A stretch of DNA of 64,000 nt from Sordariomycetes sp. S80-01Y (lineage: Eukaryota > Ascomycota > Sordariomycetes), in contig JAXQJY010000022.1 in assembly GCA_037042185.1 (NCBI GenBank), forward strand, positions 62,001-126,000, written 5' to 3'. The notes below the pieces were generated by a model. That model made no database searches and had not been told where the DNA came from. It saw only the letters and a list, made by a program, of their open reading frames with translations. Of this stretch, positions 46,832-57,497 are shown piece by piece (within the stretch, counting starts at the first letter, position 1; each line of letters starts with the position of its first letter). A program made the translations under genes and the position numbers.

Positions 46832-48504
46832 ATGACGTCAAGCCAATATGATGACGGGCCTCAGGAGACCACCGCCCTGCTCGGAAAGCAGAACGATGGC
46901 TACTCTTGGAGGATCCTCTCTGCTATTGGGGTTACGTGGATCGCCTCTTTCCTGGCTGCTCTGGGTATGATCTTTTTAACCTAGCTCCTGGTTCCTGGAA
47001 AAAAGAGAACAAAAAAGAAACTGATTAAAGATGGGCGAATAACTAATTCGATTTGAGCAAATTAGACAGCACGATCACGTCGACTCTCTCCTCTACGATT
47101 GCGGGCGAGTTCCACTCGGTTACCATCATCTCATTGCTCGGGTCGGCATACTTGATTGCCATGACGGCAACGCAGCCATTGAGCGGCAAGCTGAGCGATA
47201 TACTGGGTCGGAGAATAGTCTTTCTATTTGCCTGCCTCATTTTCGCCGCTGGCAACCTCACTTGCAGCGTGGCTCAATCAGTCCCCGCCATGGTCCTCGG
47301 TCGAATGCTCGCCGGCTGCGGCGGTGGTGCATGCAATTCCATCTCCACCTTCGTCACCTCAGACTACGTGCCTTTACGCAGCCGCGGGCTGTGGCAAGGC
47401 TTCGGTCTCATTCTCTATGTGTCAGGCTGTGGCCTGGGTGGTGTCATGGGCGGGGCCATGAATGACACGGTAGGATGGAGACTGGCTTTTGTCCCCCTAG
47501 TCCCATCTTCGATCATAGCAGGTATCGCGCTCATGTTTATTCTACCTTCAAACACTTCTCAAGAGATGTCCTTGAGGCAGCAGCTGAAACGTGTCGATTT
47601 CGCCGGAGCCTTCACGCTGGTTGCGTCGTTGGCCCTCCTGCTCGTTGGTCTCGACGTTACGGGATCATCTCCAGGAAAGACTCTACCAGCAATTCTCATC
47701 CCCCTGTCTGCTATTTTCATGGCTGCATTTGCTTTGATCGAAGGTTGGTACGCCAAGGAGCCAGTGGTTCCGCCCAGGTTGCTCCTGAACCGAACGCTGC
47801 TCGCGACCTGTCTGGCGGCTCTGTTCAGCTCTATGATGTTCTACACACTGCTGTACTACGTCCCACTGTATCTGCAGCTGAAAGGAGCCAGCACGAGCGA
47901 GACTGGCCTATGGCTTCTGGCGGAACCTATAGGCGGAGGCACTGGGACTATGCTCGCGGGCATTTTTACACGAGTTACAGGACGTTATGGGACACTCAAC
48001 ATCGTTGCACCTGCCCTGATGATAGCTGGCTGTATCGGCTTCTTCATGGCTAATTTGGAGACAGCTTTCAGTCTCGCCTCGACCTTTCTGCTTTTCAGCG
48101 GTCTTGGATTCGGGGGGAGACAGACAGTCCTCCTGCTTGGGCTTCTGAGCTCTGTTGACCACAGCGAGCATGCCCCTGCCACTTCCATCATGTATGCCTT
48201 TAGAGGAAGCGGAGCAACTATCGGCCTATCAGTGGCGAGTCTGATCTTCAGGCATGGCCTTACGAGCCCCGACATTGAGGATACTCTTCGATGTCAACCA
48301 CAAGGCGACGACGAATGCTACCGTTCCAAGCTGGACTACATGCTTGCGTTGAGAAGGGTATTCTTTCTGGGATTGGTATTCTCAGTTTGTAGCTTTGTAT
48401 GTGGACTGTTCATGAGGAACAATTCACTTCCTACTCAACTCAAGAGAAGACAGACCACGGATACTCAGTCAAGGGAAGACCAAGCAGAGACCCAAGAGAG
48501 CTAG
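46832..48504 (+). CDS. MFS transporter, DHA2/vacuolar basic amino acid (Vba/Fnx)-type
   Basis: Two exons, 46832-46964 and 47066-48504, encode 523 aa. The 101-nt intron is the longest in the window, and its join makes FLAALDSTITSTLSSTI, the DHA2 motif D1 (LDxT). Motif A is GKLSDILGRR. Motif C reads GCGLGGVMGGAMNDTVGWR, with Gly where many drug exporters have Pro. A 14-helix topology is expected for this length. The closest resemblance is to the Vba1-3/Fnx1 vacuolar basic amino acid transporters, but related DHA2 proteins export drugs or metabolites, so the substrate is open. It precedes, on the same strand, a PLP enzyme and a metallo-beta-lactamase protein, and could move their substrate or product. 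The start at 46832 gives MTSSQYDDGPQETTALL, a usual acidic leader for the family. Confidence 0.88.
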
Positions 48505-49120
48505 GTTTCTTGATACGGTTTCTTGGTAACACAATGAGAGAAGATGACTTCTCTTGCCGGAAGATGAATGTAATGGTGGCATACAGCAATGAACTAAGGA
48601 GGTCACGGGTTGGGGCCTGTAACAATAACTTTGTAGTCTTCACGCACATACACCGTAATCTCAAACGTGCCATCCTCAAATCTGCGATCTCAGTATGGTC
48701 GGTTTTCAAATCCGCAGCCTCGGCAAAACAAATTCGAACTCCCCAGTGACCGTGTGCAGCTAATGCCGTATGACACAACGTGTGGCCATGAATGGCCTAC
48801 GCTTGAATCTCACATACGCCACACCCAGCAAGGTACGTGGCAGCTCGTCATCAGAACTTTGCACACACGTTAGGCTGCATTAGCGGTGAAAATGGCTTGT
48901 TGCATGAGATTATCAGCTCACTAAAAGAAGGGCACACCAGCCCAATTCCCTCCTGCACTAGTTTCGTTTCGTTTCTTCTCTTGAATCTGGTTCCGTCACC
49001 GCGATTGTATTCAAATACTGACTCCAGAATTCTCGTTCAGAATATTCTCTAAACAACTTTCGACGGGTTCAACAAGCTTAATACTTGAGTTTCTGTATTC
49101 CGAAGGACTCCCTCGCGACC
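48505..49120. other. Intergenic between the MFS and PLP-enzyme genes
   Basis: The gap is 616 bp and holds the MFS 3' end and the promoter of the PLP enzyme. C/T and T-rich segments from about 48955 to 49040 suggest a core promoter and leader. No gene or RNA is recognised. Confidence 0.4.
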
Positions 49121-50923
49121 ATGTACGTCCCAGCCGGCCATGCTCTACCGGCAGGTGATCCTTTTGTACGTTGCAAGACGAACATGGGCCTATGATTTTA
49201 TGGATTATACTGAATCAATTAGGGGGTCAGCGTTTCGCTTCCAGCTTGGGCTGACACGGTTTCTTGGGCGCAACGCGATCCGGCGTTTATGGCCCAACTA
49301 AAGACCGGATACCCACGGTTTTTCATCCCTCGTATCGTCGAGCACTTCTCCAGGCTTATTATTGAGTACTCTGAGTCTTTGAGAATACTTCCAGTCACCC
49401 TCCAAGAGCATCACGCGGCGTTTGAACCACAGACGACCGTTACCGATTCATCCACATACTCAGCACTGTTGCTGGTAAACCTCGAGGCTGCCTCCTTATT
49501 TCGATTGTATCTTCTGAGGCGCGGCATTACAAACCATAGATCTTATCAGTTCAGATTTGATGGATGTCTCAAGGCCGTCGACGAGAGCCAACTTGGACAT
49601 GACCATAGCGGCCAAGAACTCTGTATCTATGTGGTGATATATCCCATAAAAGCTGCTGCAGAAGGTAAATCTTTCTGGCAACACGCAGGTCTTGGCATCT
49701 CGAGTCGATGCGCTACGTATTGGCTACAACATGGTCCATTGCGTAGTCAGAGCTGGCCTGCCGTCAGCATGCCGGCATCTTTACCAATGCCCGAAGCAGA
49801 GAAAGCAAAAGACCGTCTTCGCAGCAGGATAGCTGGGCTGGCTACAACTCCCAAACTTCACATCGAATCAAACGATGTATCTCTCTACCCGACAGGGATG
49901 TCAGCTATTGGTGCTACTGCGACTGTCCTCCAGTCTATCTTATTGCTTCATGGTTCCAACGAGGAACGTCGTGTGGCTATTTTTGGGTTCGTCAGGGTCT
50001 AAAATTTCAGTGTGTTTGCTGGGACTGTGCTAACAGACTTCATCTTCAGCTTCTTGTACGTCGATACGTTCAAGTTGCTCAGCAAGATCCACGATTTTGA
50101 TTGTGTTCTCTACGGGCACGCATCCTCAATGGACCTCGATAGGCTGGAATGCGATCTTAAAAATGGAATGAAGATCCAGGCTCTCTACACTGAGTTTCCC
50201 GGAAATCCGTTGATGATATCGCCTGATTTGGAAAGACTTGGCGCGCTGTCCTCGACATACGGGTTTCTCCTTGTCGTTGACGAGACTATTGGCACGTCGG
50301 TCAACGTATCCCTAATCCCCCATTGTGACATACTCTGCACGAGCCTCACAAAGATGTTCAGTGGTGGCTGCAATGTCATGGGTGGCTCAGTGACCCTTAA
50401 TCCCAGGTCATCATGGTATAGTCGATTGAGACGGGCGTTCCTGGACCGACCGACGTGCCCCTATTTTTGCCACGACACTCTCATTATGGAACGAAACAGC
50501 ACAGACTTCCCAGTTCGGGTGGCAAAGGCCAGCAGCAACGCGGCACACATTGCGACGATCCTGAGAGGCCACAGTTCAGTAGCCAATGTTTTCTACCCCA
50601 AGGGATCTCCCTCTCAATCTACATACGACCGTTACCGCCGAGAAGGACAAGGGTATGGGTTCATGATATCAGTACAATTCAAGGAGTCGGCTGGTGCCGT
50701 CGCTTTTCACGACGCGTTCCACGTTGCAAAGGGGCCTAGTTTGGGCACAAACTTCACTCTTTGCTGTGCTTACACCTTATTGGCTCACTACCGAGAGCTG
50801 GAATGGGCCGCAGAGTTTGGAGTTACGGAGTACCTTGTGCGCATCAGTGTTGGGATCGAAGACGTCGAGGAGTTAGAGAGCGTAGTAGCTGCTGCATTGA
50901 ATGCGGCGAAAGCGCCACAATGA
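49121..50923 (+). CDS. Cystathionine gamma-synthase-like PLP enzyme
   Basis: Three exons: 49121-49165, 49223-49986 and 50050-50923, encoding 560 aa. Introns are 57 and 63 nt. The joins give GDPFGVSVSLPAWADTVSWAQ and AIFGFLYVDTFKLLSK. It matches the fungal Str2/MetB-type cystathionine gamma-synthases of the Cys/Met-metabolism PLP family: SLPxWADxV, MKTGYPRFFI, YPTGMSAIG, TEFPGNPLM, VVDET (PLP-pyridine Asp) and SLTKMFSGG, with the Schiff-base lysine at residue 371. All key positions are intact, so it looks active. The standard enzyme joins an O-acylhomoserine with cysteine, but paralogues carry out other gamma-replacements or eliminations. Odd points are the Met/Cys-poor, more AT-rich coding sequence than flanking housekeeping genes, and its setting between a transporter and a hydrolase. 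It is probably a paralogue, not the main methionine enzyme. Confidence 0.85.
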
Positions 50924-51011
50924 TCATTTGAATATGACTTTATCATTCTTGGGAAATAGGAACTATGTCACCAAGGTCTCCTTGATTTGGCCGCTCGCTT
51001 TGTTTGTCATG

Positions 51012-51037
51012 ATAACGTTGCGGCATAACGTTGCGGC
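51012..51037. repeat. 13-bp tandem duplication
   Basis: ATAACGTTGCGGC occurs twice head to tail without any mismatch. It may be a recent replication slip or a doubled binding site in the promoter of the hydrolase gene. Confidence 0.8.
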
Positions 51038-51093
51038 AAGGTGTTGAATTGACCATGTGTACTAATTGTTTACAAATCAACTATACCCTTACT

Positions 51094-51153
51094 TTAAATC
51101 GTCTAGTGTTAAATCGATATAAGTGACTAACGAGGCTCACTAGGTCGATTTAA
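51094..51153. repeat. Imperfect inverted repeat in the hydrolase promoter
   Basis: TTAAATCGTCTAGTG at 51094-51108 pairs with CACTAGGTCGATTTAA at 51138-51153, apart from one bulge and a mismatch, with a 29-nt spacer. It could be a regulator binding site, a hairpin, or the ends of a tiny degraded insertion. Confidence 0.6.
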
Positions 51154-51217
51154 GCAATCGCTAGTGACCGCATACGTCTGTGTCGATTGAATGAGTTGGG
51201 CTCGTTGACACGCCCGG

Positions 51218-51225
51218 TATATAAT
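51218..51225 (+). promoter_or_regulatory. TATA box of the metallo-beta-lactamase gene
   Basis: TATATAAT lies about 83 bp before the chosen start codon at 51308, on the coding strand. Transcription would begin near 51250, just before the upstream ATG at 51262. Confidence 0.6.
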
Positions 51226-51307
51226 GCTGAAAGCCATCTGACTGACTTCTCTTGTCTTGTCATGTTGTTGTCACTTTCAAGAAGAGCTGCAACGATCATA
51301 TGTCGAA

Positions 51308-52419
51308 ATGTTGAACGTTCCTGATTCAAATGCGATTGTGGACATCAGCATTATCAGCCCTAACAGGGTGCTAGGTGTACCTCCATCCGCGTTCTTGACT
51401 CCCGATATTCCAGGAACCACATACAGCGACACTCCATGCCTTTGCTTCCTCGTTGAGCACTGCAAAAATGGAAGGACGAGTCGCATGCTCTTCGACCTTG
51501 GGATAAGGAAAGATCTCCATTCGTTACCACCTCTAGGTCAAGGCACCAACTCGTCAACATCATGCCAGCAGCTAATGTCGCGATAGTCACCGAAGCTGTC
51601 CGCAACATGGATGTCAGCATTGACACTCCCCAAGACATGAGTCAAATCTTGGCGGATGGAGGTCTCACTCCTTTCGATATAGATGCCGTCATCTTGTCCC
51701 ATGCTCATTTCGACCACATCGGAGACCTTGGCGCTTTCCCCTCCGCTACGAGGTTGATTGTTGGACCTGGGTTTCAGAAGGAGTTTCTTCCCGGATATCC
51801 TAAAGATCCAAATTCTATGATTCTTCACGAAAGTATTAAGGGCCGCAATATTCAAGAGGTGGACTTCATAAACGCTACACTCGAGATACATGGTCTGCGT
51901 GCCCTCGATTTATTTGAGGATGGAAGCTTTTATCTGCTTGATACACCTGGGCATGAGGTGGGTCATATCAGTGCCTTGGCGAGAACAACTTCAACCACCC
52001 CAACTGGGGGTAGCCCTAGCTTCATGCTACTTGCTGGAGATGTTTGTCACCATTCCGGAGCCCTGCGCCCGTCACCGCAGGCACCTCTGCCGGTCTCTAT
52101 GGGCAACAATTGCAGCTCAGGTAAGTTTGAGGGTGAATACCTTGCCAAGATGTTGAGACGTTGCGGCGGTGGTGTCAAGCCTTTCTATCAACCATCTCCA
52201 GGTGGATTCAATAAGGATGCCTGGCAAATGAGCGCAACAATCCGGTCGGTGCAGCTCTTTGACGCAGATCCTCAATGCTTCGTGGTACTTGCACACGACC
52301 GTTGGCTCCGTGATGTGATAGACCTCTTCCCTCAAAGTGCTAACGGATGGCACGGGTTGGGCTGGGCGGACAAATCTAGATGGGAATTTCTAAAGGACTT
52401 TGAGTTGAACAAAGATTGA
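51308..52419 (+). CDS. Metallo-beta-lactamase-fold hydrolase (AHL-lactonase-like)
   Basis: Two exons, 51308-51536 and 51587-52419, encode 353 aa. The preferred 50-nt intron has a GCTAAT branch site and gives LPPLVTEAVRNMDVSI. An alternative 35-nt intron (to 51571) would add five residues but is unusually short. All ligands of a dinuclear metal site are visible: His115, His117, Asp119, His120 (SHAHFDHIGD), His199 (DTPGHEVGH), Asp228 (LAGDVCHH) and His313 (VVLAHDRW). The opening VDISIISPNRVLGVP and LVEHxxxGRTSRMLFDLGIRKD are typical of a fungal subfamily distantly like bacterial N-acylhomoserine lactonases. The real substrate is unknown (lactone, ester or thioester). A 20-codon upstream ORF overlaps the start codon, which may limit translation. 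Start 51308 is the first in-frame ATG and fits the family. Confidence 0.86.
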
Positions 52420-53185
52420 ATTGGTACGTCAAGTTAATTTTGGAGGCTATTGTCTCTTTTGGTGTATAGAATGAATCAACACAATTTATTTCTTCATTAG
52501 ATCCAATTGTCTGACGGGGAACACAGATGTCCTCCTATAATGTGTACATTTGCTTGCTCTAGGTGTTACTAAGATGGCTTGAGGGACCATGTAATAGCAC
52601 TTCATAAACGCACCAATATTAAGAGATCCCGGCATTAATGTTTTGTCTTCCATGTGCTCAGGAAGCCTCACGTCTTGCACTCATCACAAGCTGGAAGAGC
52701 GGTAAGGACATAATGAGCAACCTTTGGAGGCTTTTCTTACGAGTGTGATCATCATTCAAGGGCCACTCGGTGACATGAAGCTGGAAAGTAGACCTGTTGA
52801 AATAGCAATTGAGAGGTGAAGCAGTAGACAATGTTGATTAATAAAAGTCGAAGCTGCAGTGATACCAAGGGCGGGCAGTGCTCGATGAAGAAAATAAAGT
52901 CAGCCGTGTGAAGTAGAACAGCACTCGCATGACTGGCTCGATGTAGCACATCTCTGAACCACCAGTGTTTTAGAAAAGGGTATTTAACAAAATGGCTGCA
53001 CGTACATTCCGCATTGTCGCCAGAGACCCACTCACCCGTAGACCTGGACCAACATCACCACGCCAGACCCCGCGCTAAGCCCAATCTATCTAAAGATTTT
53101 GGCGGTCAGCGCCGGCAATACTTTTTATTTCACAACTTTCATATGACCATCACCAATCTGAACGCCCCCAACCACAGCAGCCACA
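52420..53185. other. Intergenic between the hydrolase gene and DHR1
   Basis: The gap is 766 bp, AT-rich on the left, and holds the 3' end of the hydrolase gene and the promoter of the helicase gene. Nothing recognisable is present; minus-strand frames at 52486-52680 and 52752-52949 have no family resemblance. Confidence 0.4.
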
Positions 53186-56100
53186 ATGCCCAAGCACGTT
53201 CCTCGTCAGCGGAAACATAAGGTTCTCGCCCGGCAAAAAGCGCAGGAGGGCGCCCGGCATGAAGTCGACGACACCAACCAGGAGATCCTGCCCGCCAACG
53301 GCCGTAGTGAGGGTCGCAAGTCGAGGGTGAAGAAGGAACTGGGCCACGAGGGCGATATAAGTGAGAAAAAGGCCAAAAGGCTAGAGAAATATATCGACGG
53401 AAAGTTGAGAAAAGATGAAAACCGCCAGCTATTGGCGAATTTGGCTCAGCAGAGGGTTGATACCAGCCTTTTTGCCAGCAGTCGTGCGCTTGGAGCTGGG
53501 AAAGAAACCAAGAAGCAAAGATTGGGCCGTGCCCTTCGAGAGAAGAACGCAGGTTTGGACGGAGACGAAACTGTTCTATACGAAGAGAGGCCCGAACTGG
53601 ACGACATAGAGGATGGCAACGCAACCGACGAAGACGACCCTGCATCAAACGAGCTACCATCGATTCCAGAGCCCATCGTGGAAGTATCTTCGACGTCTGC
53701 CGAACCTTCTGCGGCACCAGCAGCTGGATCTGGCCTCAAACGACCCTTGGAATTGGACGATGATGGACGTCCAGTTATTCCCAAGCGGCAGAAACGCGGA
53801 GGCGTCAAGTCGAAATTCACAGCTGCCCAGATCAACATGCCACCGCCATCTGCCAGCGAGGACGAGGAGGATGAGAGTGCGAGTGACTCAGAAGAGAGCG
53901 ATTCTGACGAATGGGGTGGTTTATCGGATGACGAAAGAACCACAACCTCAGTCGGGCAGGAACCATCAAAAAGCGACGAAGAAGTAGAGGACAGCTCTTC
54001 GAATACATCTTCAGATGGATCCAGCGACGAAACGTCGGAAGACGAGGACGACGATGATGACGACAACGACAGGAGCTCTCCCAAAGTTTCGGGATTCAAG
54101 GCGTGGGCCATAGCGCAAAGAAATAAGGCGCAAGGGTTTCAACCGACCGAAGAAAGCACGACTAATATGACAATACCTAAGCCCGACAACTTCGTTCCTC
54201 GGGCGCCTGAACAAGAGCCATTGCCCGATGAGCTAAAGCCTACGCAGGGCGTGGAAAGAAAAGCTTTCAGCGTGGCAGTCGATCGATCTCCAGAGATACA
54301 GGAAGCTCGCATGAAGCTACCCGTCGTGGCAGAGGAGCAACGCCTGATGGAAGCTATACACAACAACGACGTTGTAGTGATCTGTGGTGCAACAGGTTCT
54401 GGAAAGACGACACAAGTTCCTCAGTTCTTGTTCGAAGCCGGCTTTGGCTCACCTGACGGCCCTACACCGGGTATGATTGGTGTCACTCAGCCGAGGCGTG
54501 TAGCCGCTGTAAGCATGTCGAAGCGCGTGAGTGAAGAGTTAGGAGACCAGTCGGATAAGGTGGCATACCAGATCCGGTTCGAGGGCAACGTTGGCTCTGA
54601 CACCGCTGTCAAGTTCATGACTGACGGTGTTCTCCTGCGCGAACTTGCCAACGATCTGACGCTGAGCAAGTACTCCGCGATTGTTATTGATGAGGCCCAC
54701 GAAAGAAGTGTCAACACCGACATTCTTATCGGCATGCTCAGTCGGGTGGTCAGGCTCAAGCAAAAGATGAAGGAAGAGGGCACCCCGTATACGCCCTTGA
54801 AGTTGATCATCATGTCGGCTACGTTGAGGATCGAGGATTTAACACAAAACAAACGGCTGTTCGAACGGACACCGCCGGTCATCGATGTCGAGGGACGTCA
54901 GCATCCTGTGACGGTGCACTTCTCACGACGAACGACAATGGACTACGTTGAAGAGGCGTTCAGGAAAATTCGCCGAGGGCACAAGAAGCTTCCACCGGGA
55001 GGTTTCCTTGTCTTTTTGACTGGTCGAAATGAGATTACTCAACTGAGTAGGCGTCTGAAAGAGGACATGGGTGGCCTGAAGACAGCTGAAGCTCCCAAAG
55101 TACGGATACCAGCGAACGAGGCTCCAACAGAGGCTGAGGATATCGAGTTCGGCGACGGCGACGACCGCTTTGACGATGAGGTCTTTGACGACCTGCCTGA
55201 CATCGAGGATGACGAAGAGGAAGAGGAAAAAGAATTTGAAATCGAGGACGATGACGAAGCAGCACCTCTCAAAATGCAAGTCCTGCCTCTGTACTCTCTA
55301 CTCCCAACCAAAGAGCAAATGCGAGTATTCGACGCACCACCTGAAGGGACGAGGCAAATCATCCTAGCAACCAACGTCGCTGAAACGAGTTTGACTATTC
55401 CCGGCACACGCTACGTTTTCGACTGCGGACGCTCGAAAGAACGCCAGTACGACCCAATAACCGGCGTGCAGAGCTACCAAATCGGTTGGATCAGCAAGGC
55501 TAGCGCCAGTCAACGATCAGGACGAGCTGGTCGTACTGGACCCGGTCACTGTTACAGGTTGTACTCGTCAGCTGTGTTCGAGCGAGACTTCGAGGACTTC
55601 GCTGCTCCGGAGATTATGCGCATGCCTCTCGAGGGTGTCGCTTTGCAGCTCAAGTCTATGAACTTGCGCAATGTCATCAACTTCCCATTCCCTACGCCAC
55701 CAGATACTAGGATGCTGGCGCGCGCCGAGAAGGTCCTTACTTATCTCTCGGCGATATCATCCGTCGGCAAGATCACAGAAGTTGGCCAAGCCATGAGTGT
55801 TTTCCCACTGGCACCTCGCTACGCTCGCATCTTGCTAGTAGGCCACGCCTTTGGCTGTCTCCAATACACCATCGCCATGGTTGCTGGCCTCTCAGCCCAG
55901 GAGGTCTTCATTCCTGAGAACCAAGCCGTTCCGGAAGAGACCTCCGACAACATGACATTTCGCACTCAAGCAGACGTCCAAGCTGAAGATCGTCGCACGC
56001 AAATCCGGAAACACTTCCGTGAAGTTCATCAACGCTTCACATACCTAGATGACCGCTCGGACGCCATCAAGCTCCTGCAAGTCGTAGGTGAATTTGCGCA

Positions 56101-56821
56101 CGAGCCATGGGAGGCTTGGGCTGAAAACCACTATGTTCGCTTCAAGATTCTGAAAGAGATTCAACAATTGAGGAAGCAAATCACGGAGCTTTTGAGGGCG
56201 AACATGGAAGGCTTCAAGAATCTGCGCTTCGAGGAGAAGTTGGATGCACCGGACGCGAAACAAGTTGCCGCATTGAAACAGATGGCTGCTGCAGGCTTCC
56301 TCGATCAGATTGCGATCCGAGGCGATTTAGCCCCTACGCCGCCGGAGACGAGACACAAGCCCAGAAGGCCCATCGATGTGCCTTACGTACCTCTGCAACC
56401 TCTGCCCAGGGGCGAAGAGGACGCCGATCAATGCGTCTATATCCATCCATCGTCCGTCCTGGCGCATATCTCGACCCAAGAGTGCCCGCAATATATCGTC
56501 TACTCGTACTTGCAGGAGAGTACGCCGGCCGCTGCGCAAGAAGGCAAGAAGCCCAAGAAGCCCAAGACGAGGATGCACGCATTGACGGATGTCTCGGGCG
56601 GGCAGATCACCACCCTCGCCCGTGGCACCCCGCTGCTCACGTACGGAAAGCCCATCAAGGAGTGGAATCTCAGCACTGATAAGACTGATGGCCACATGAC
56701 GAGGGAGGCGGTCGTTGTGCCCTATCTGAGAGCTGAAAATACCGTTGGTCAGGGTTGGCCGCTACCGGCCAAGAAGGTCAAGCAAAAGAAGATCCCAGGT
56801 CAAGGTTGGGTGGTTATATAG
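53186..56821 (+). CDS. ECM16: DEAH-box RNA helicase Dhr1/Ecm16 (DHX37), ribosome biogenesis
   Basis: A single exon encodes 1211 aa. After a basic N-terminus (MPKHVPRQRKHKVLARQKAQ) and a long acidic Ser/Asp/Glu region (residues ~210-300), the helicase core begins: motif I GATGSGKTTQVPQF (about residue 400), motif II DEAHERS (about 502), motif III SATLR, TNVAETSLTIPGTRYVFDCG, and motif VI QRSGRAGRTGPGHCYRLYS (about 780), then the HA2/winged-helix and OB-fold domains. The N-terminal region with KKAKRLEKYIDGKLRKDENR is typical of Dhr1, which removes U3 snoRNA from pre-rRNA during small-subunit assembly in the nucleolus and is activated by Utp14. Between the two RecA lobes lies an unusually acidic insertion (about residues 645-690). 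The ATG at 53186 is preceded by a long leader with no in-frame alternative. Confidence 0.95.
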   Translation: MPKHVPRQRKHKVLARQKAQEGARHEVDDTNQEILPANGRSEGRKSRVKKELGHEGDISEKKAKRLEKYIDGKLRKDENRQLLANLAQQRVDTSLFASSRALGAGKETKKQRLGRALREKNAGLDGDETVLYEERPELDDIEDGNATDEDDPASNELPSIPEPIVEVSSTSAEPSAAPAAGSGLKRPLELDDDGRPVIPKRQKRGGVKSKFTAAQINMPPPSASEDEEDESASDSEESDSDEWGGLSDDERTTTSVGQEPSKSDEEVEDSSSNTSSDGSSDETSEDEDDDDDDNDRSSPKVSGFKAWAIAQRNKAQGFQPTEESTTNMTIPKPDNFVPRAPEQEPLPDELKPTQGVERKAFSVAVDRSPEIQEARMKLPVVAEEQRLMEAIHNNDVVVICGATGSGKTTQVPQFLFEAGFGSPDGPTPGMIGVTQPRRVAAVSMSKRVSEELGDQSDKVAYQIRFEGNVGSDTAVKFMTDGVLLRELANDLTLSKYSAIVIDEAHERSVNTDILIGMLSRVVRLKQKMKEEGTPYTPLKLIIMSATLRIEDLTQNKRLFERTPPVIDVEGRQHPVTVHFSRRTTMDYVEEAFRKIRRGHKKLPPGGFLVFLTGRNEITQLSRRLKEDMGGLKTAEAPKVRIPANEAPTEAEDIEFGDGDDRFDDEVFDDLPDIEDDEEEEEKEFEIEDDDEAAPLKMQVLPLYSLLPTKEQMRVFDAPPEGTRQIILATNVAETSLTIPGTRYVFDCGRSKERQYDPITGVQSYQIGWISKASASQRSGRAGRTGPGHCYRLYSSAVFERDFEDFAAPEIMRMPLEGVALQLKSMNLRNVINFPFPTPPDTRMLARAEKVLTYLSAISSVGKITEVGQAMSVFPLAPRYARILLVGHAFGCLQYTIAMVAGLSAQEVFIPENQAVPEETSDNMTFRTQADVQAEDRRTQIRKHFREVHQRFTYLDDRSDAIKLLQVVGEFAHEPWEAWAENHYVRFKILKEIQQLRKQITELLRANMEGFKNLRFEEKLDAPDAKQVAALKQMAAAGFLDQIAIRGDLAPTPPETRHKPRRPIDVPYVPLQPLPRGEEDADQCVYIHPSSVLAHISTQECPQYIVYSYLQESTPAAAQEGKKPKKPKTRMHALTDVSGGQITTLARGTPLLTYGKPIKEWNLSTDKTDGHMTREAVVVPYLRAENTVGQGWPLPAKKVKQKKIPGQGWVVI

Positions 56822-57497
56822 AGGTGGCCATGGGCTAATGAGTATGGTTTGATTTTGTGTGCATTCGGTGCTTCTTCGCCATTCAGTGTGCGTGTGGATT
56901 TTGAATATCTGATAAGACAACCAATGCCTCGATTGGAAAAGAGTGAGCCGCTTCCATTCGTTTGATCCGAGACAGGTGTCAGAGACTTCTTACGGTCGAG
57001 AAAACGGTCAGCACTTTGGAGTGAGTGGGAGTACAGAGAAGAGCCATGTAATTTGAGCAGCGTAATGGTCTCATTCAGACTGCATTAAGCCCATAGTCGT
57101 TAGTATGATTGTCAGACCCGCCAACCATTCAAAGCATCCTCTTCGACATTATGTTGTTTCGCGGGGCTTTTTTGCTTTCAGCAATCATGCCCCTAGGGCT
57201 CCGCCTCGCTGGGCTGCTGGGTAGGTAGATTGCGAGGAAGTGGTTCTGGCCCGGGACAAGCAAATATCGAGGTTCTCCATGCCTGTCATACATGAGTACG
57301 GGATCTAATCGCCTATATCCTTTTAACGACAGCCCAGACCTCTAACGCCACGCTCGAAATGCATGAGGCATCCTCGGTCTTACGCTAAGCTGGCCGCAAT
57401 CCTAGCCTTAGGTCACGACCGCTCGAACAGCTCGCCTTCTAAAATCTCTTTTACAATGTGAACAGGTAGTCGTAGCAACGAAATGATGGGTCATCTC
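56822..57497. other. Convergent intergenic region, DHR1/MED6
   Basis: The 676 bp between two stop codons of converging genes is generous for that arrangement. I see no gene, clear poly(A) hexamer pair or repeat. Confidence 0.4.

Larger units (their letters stand above)
50924..51307. promoter_or_regulatory. Promoter region of the metallo-beta-lactamase gene with repeats
   Basis: The gap is 384 bp. It contains a 13-bp perfect tandem duplication (51012-51024, 51025-51037), an imperfect 15/16-bp inverted repeat (51094-51108 with 51138-51153) and a clear TATA box at 51218-51225. An upstream ORF of 20 codons begins at ATG 51262 and overlaps the main start. Confidence 0.5.

Noticed and set aside
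51537-51571. 35-nt intron alternative in the hydrolase gene
   Set aside because: Shorter than any other intron here and with no good branch site; the 50-nt option to 51586 has a GCTAAT branch and fits family spacing.
53446-54111. 221-codon Ser-rich open frame on the minus strand
   Set aside because: It is the antisense shadow of the acidic Glu/Asp/Ser region of the Dhr1 helicase; GA-rich codons read backwards as Ser and Leu.
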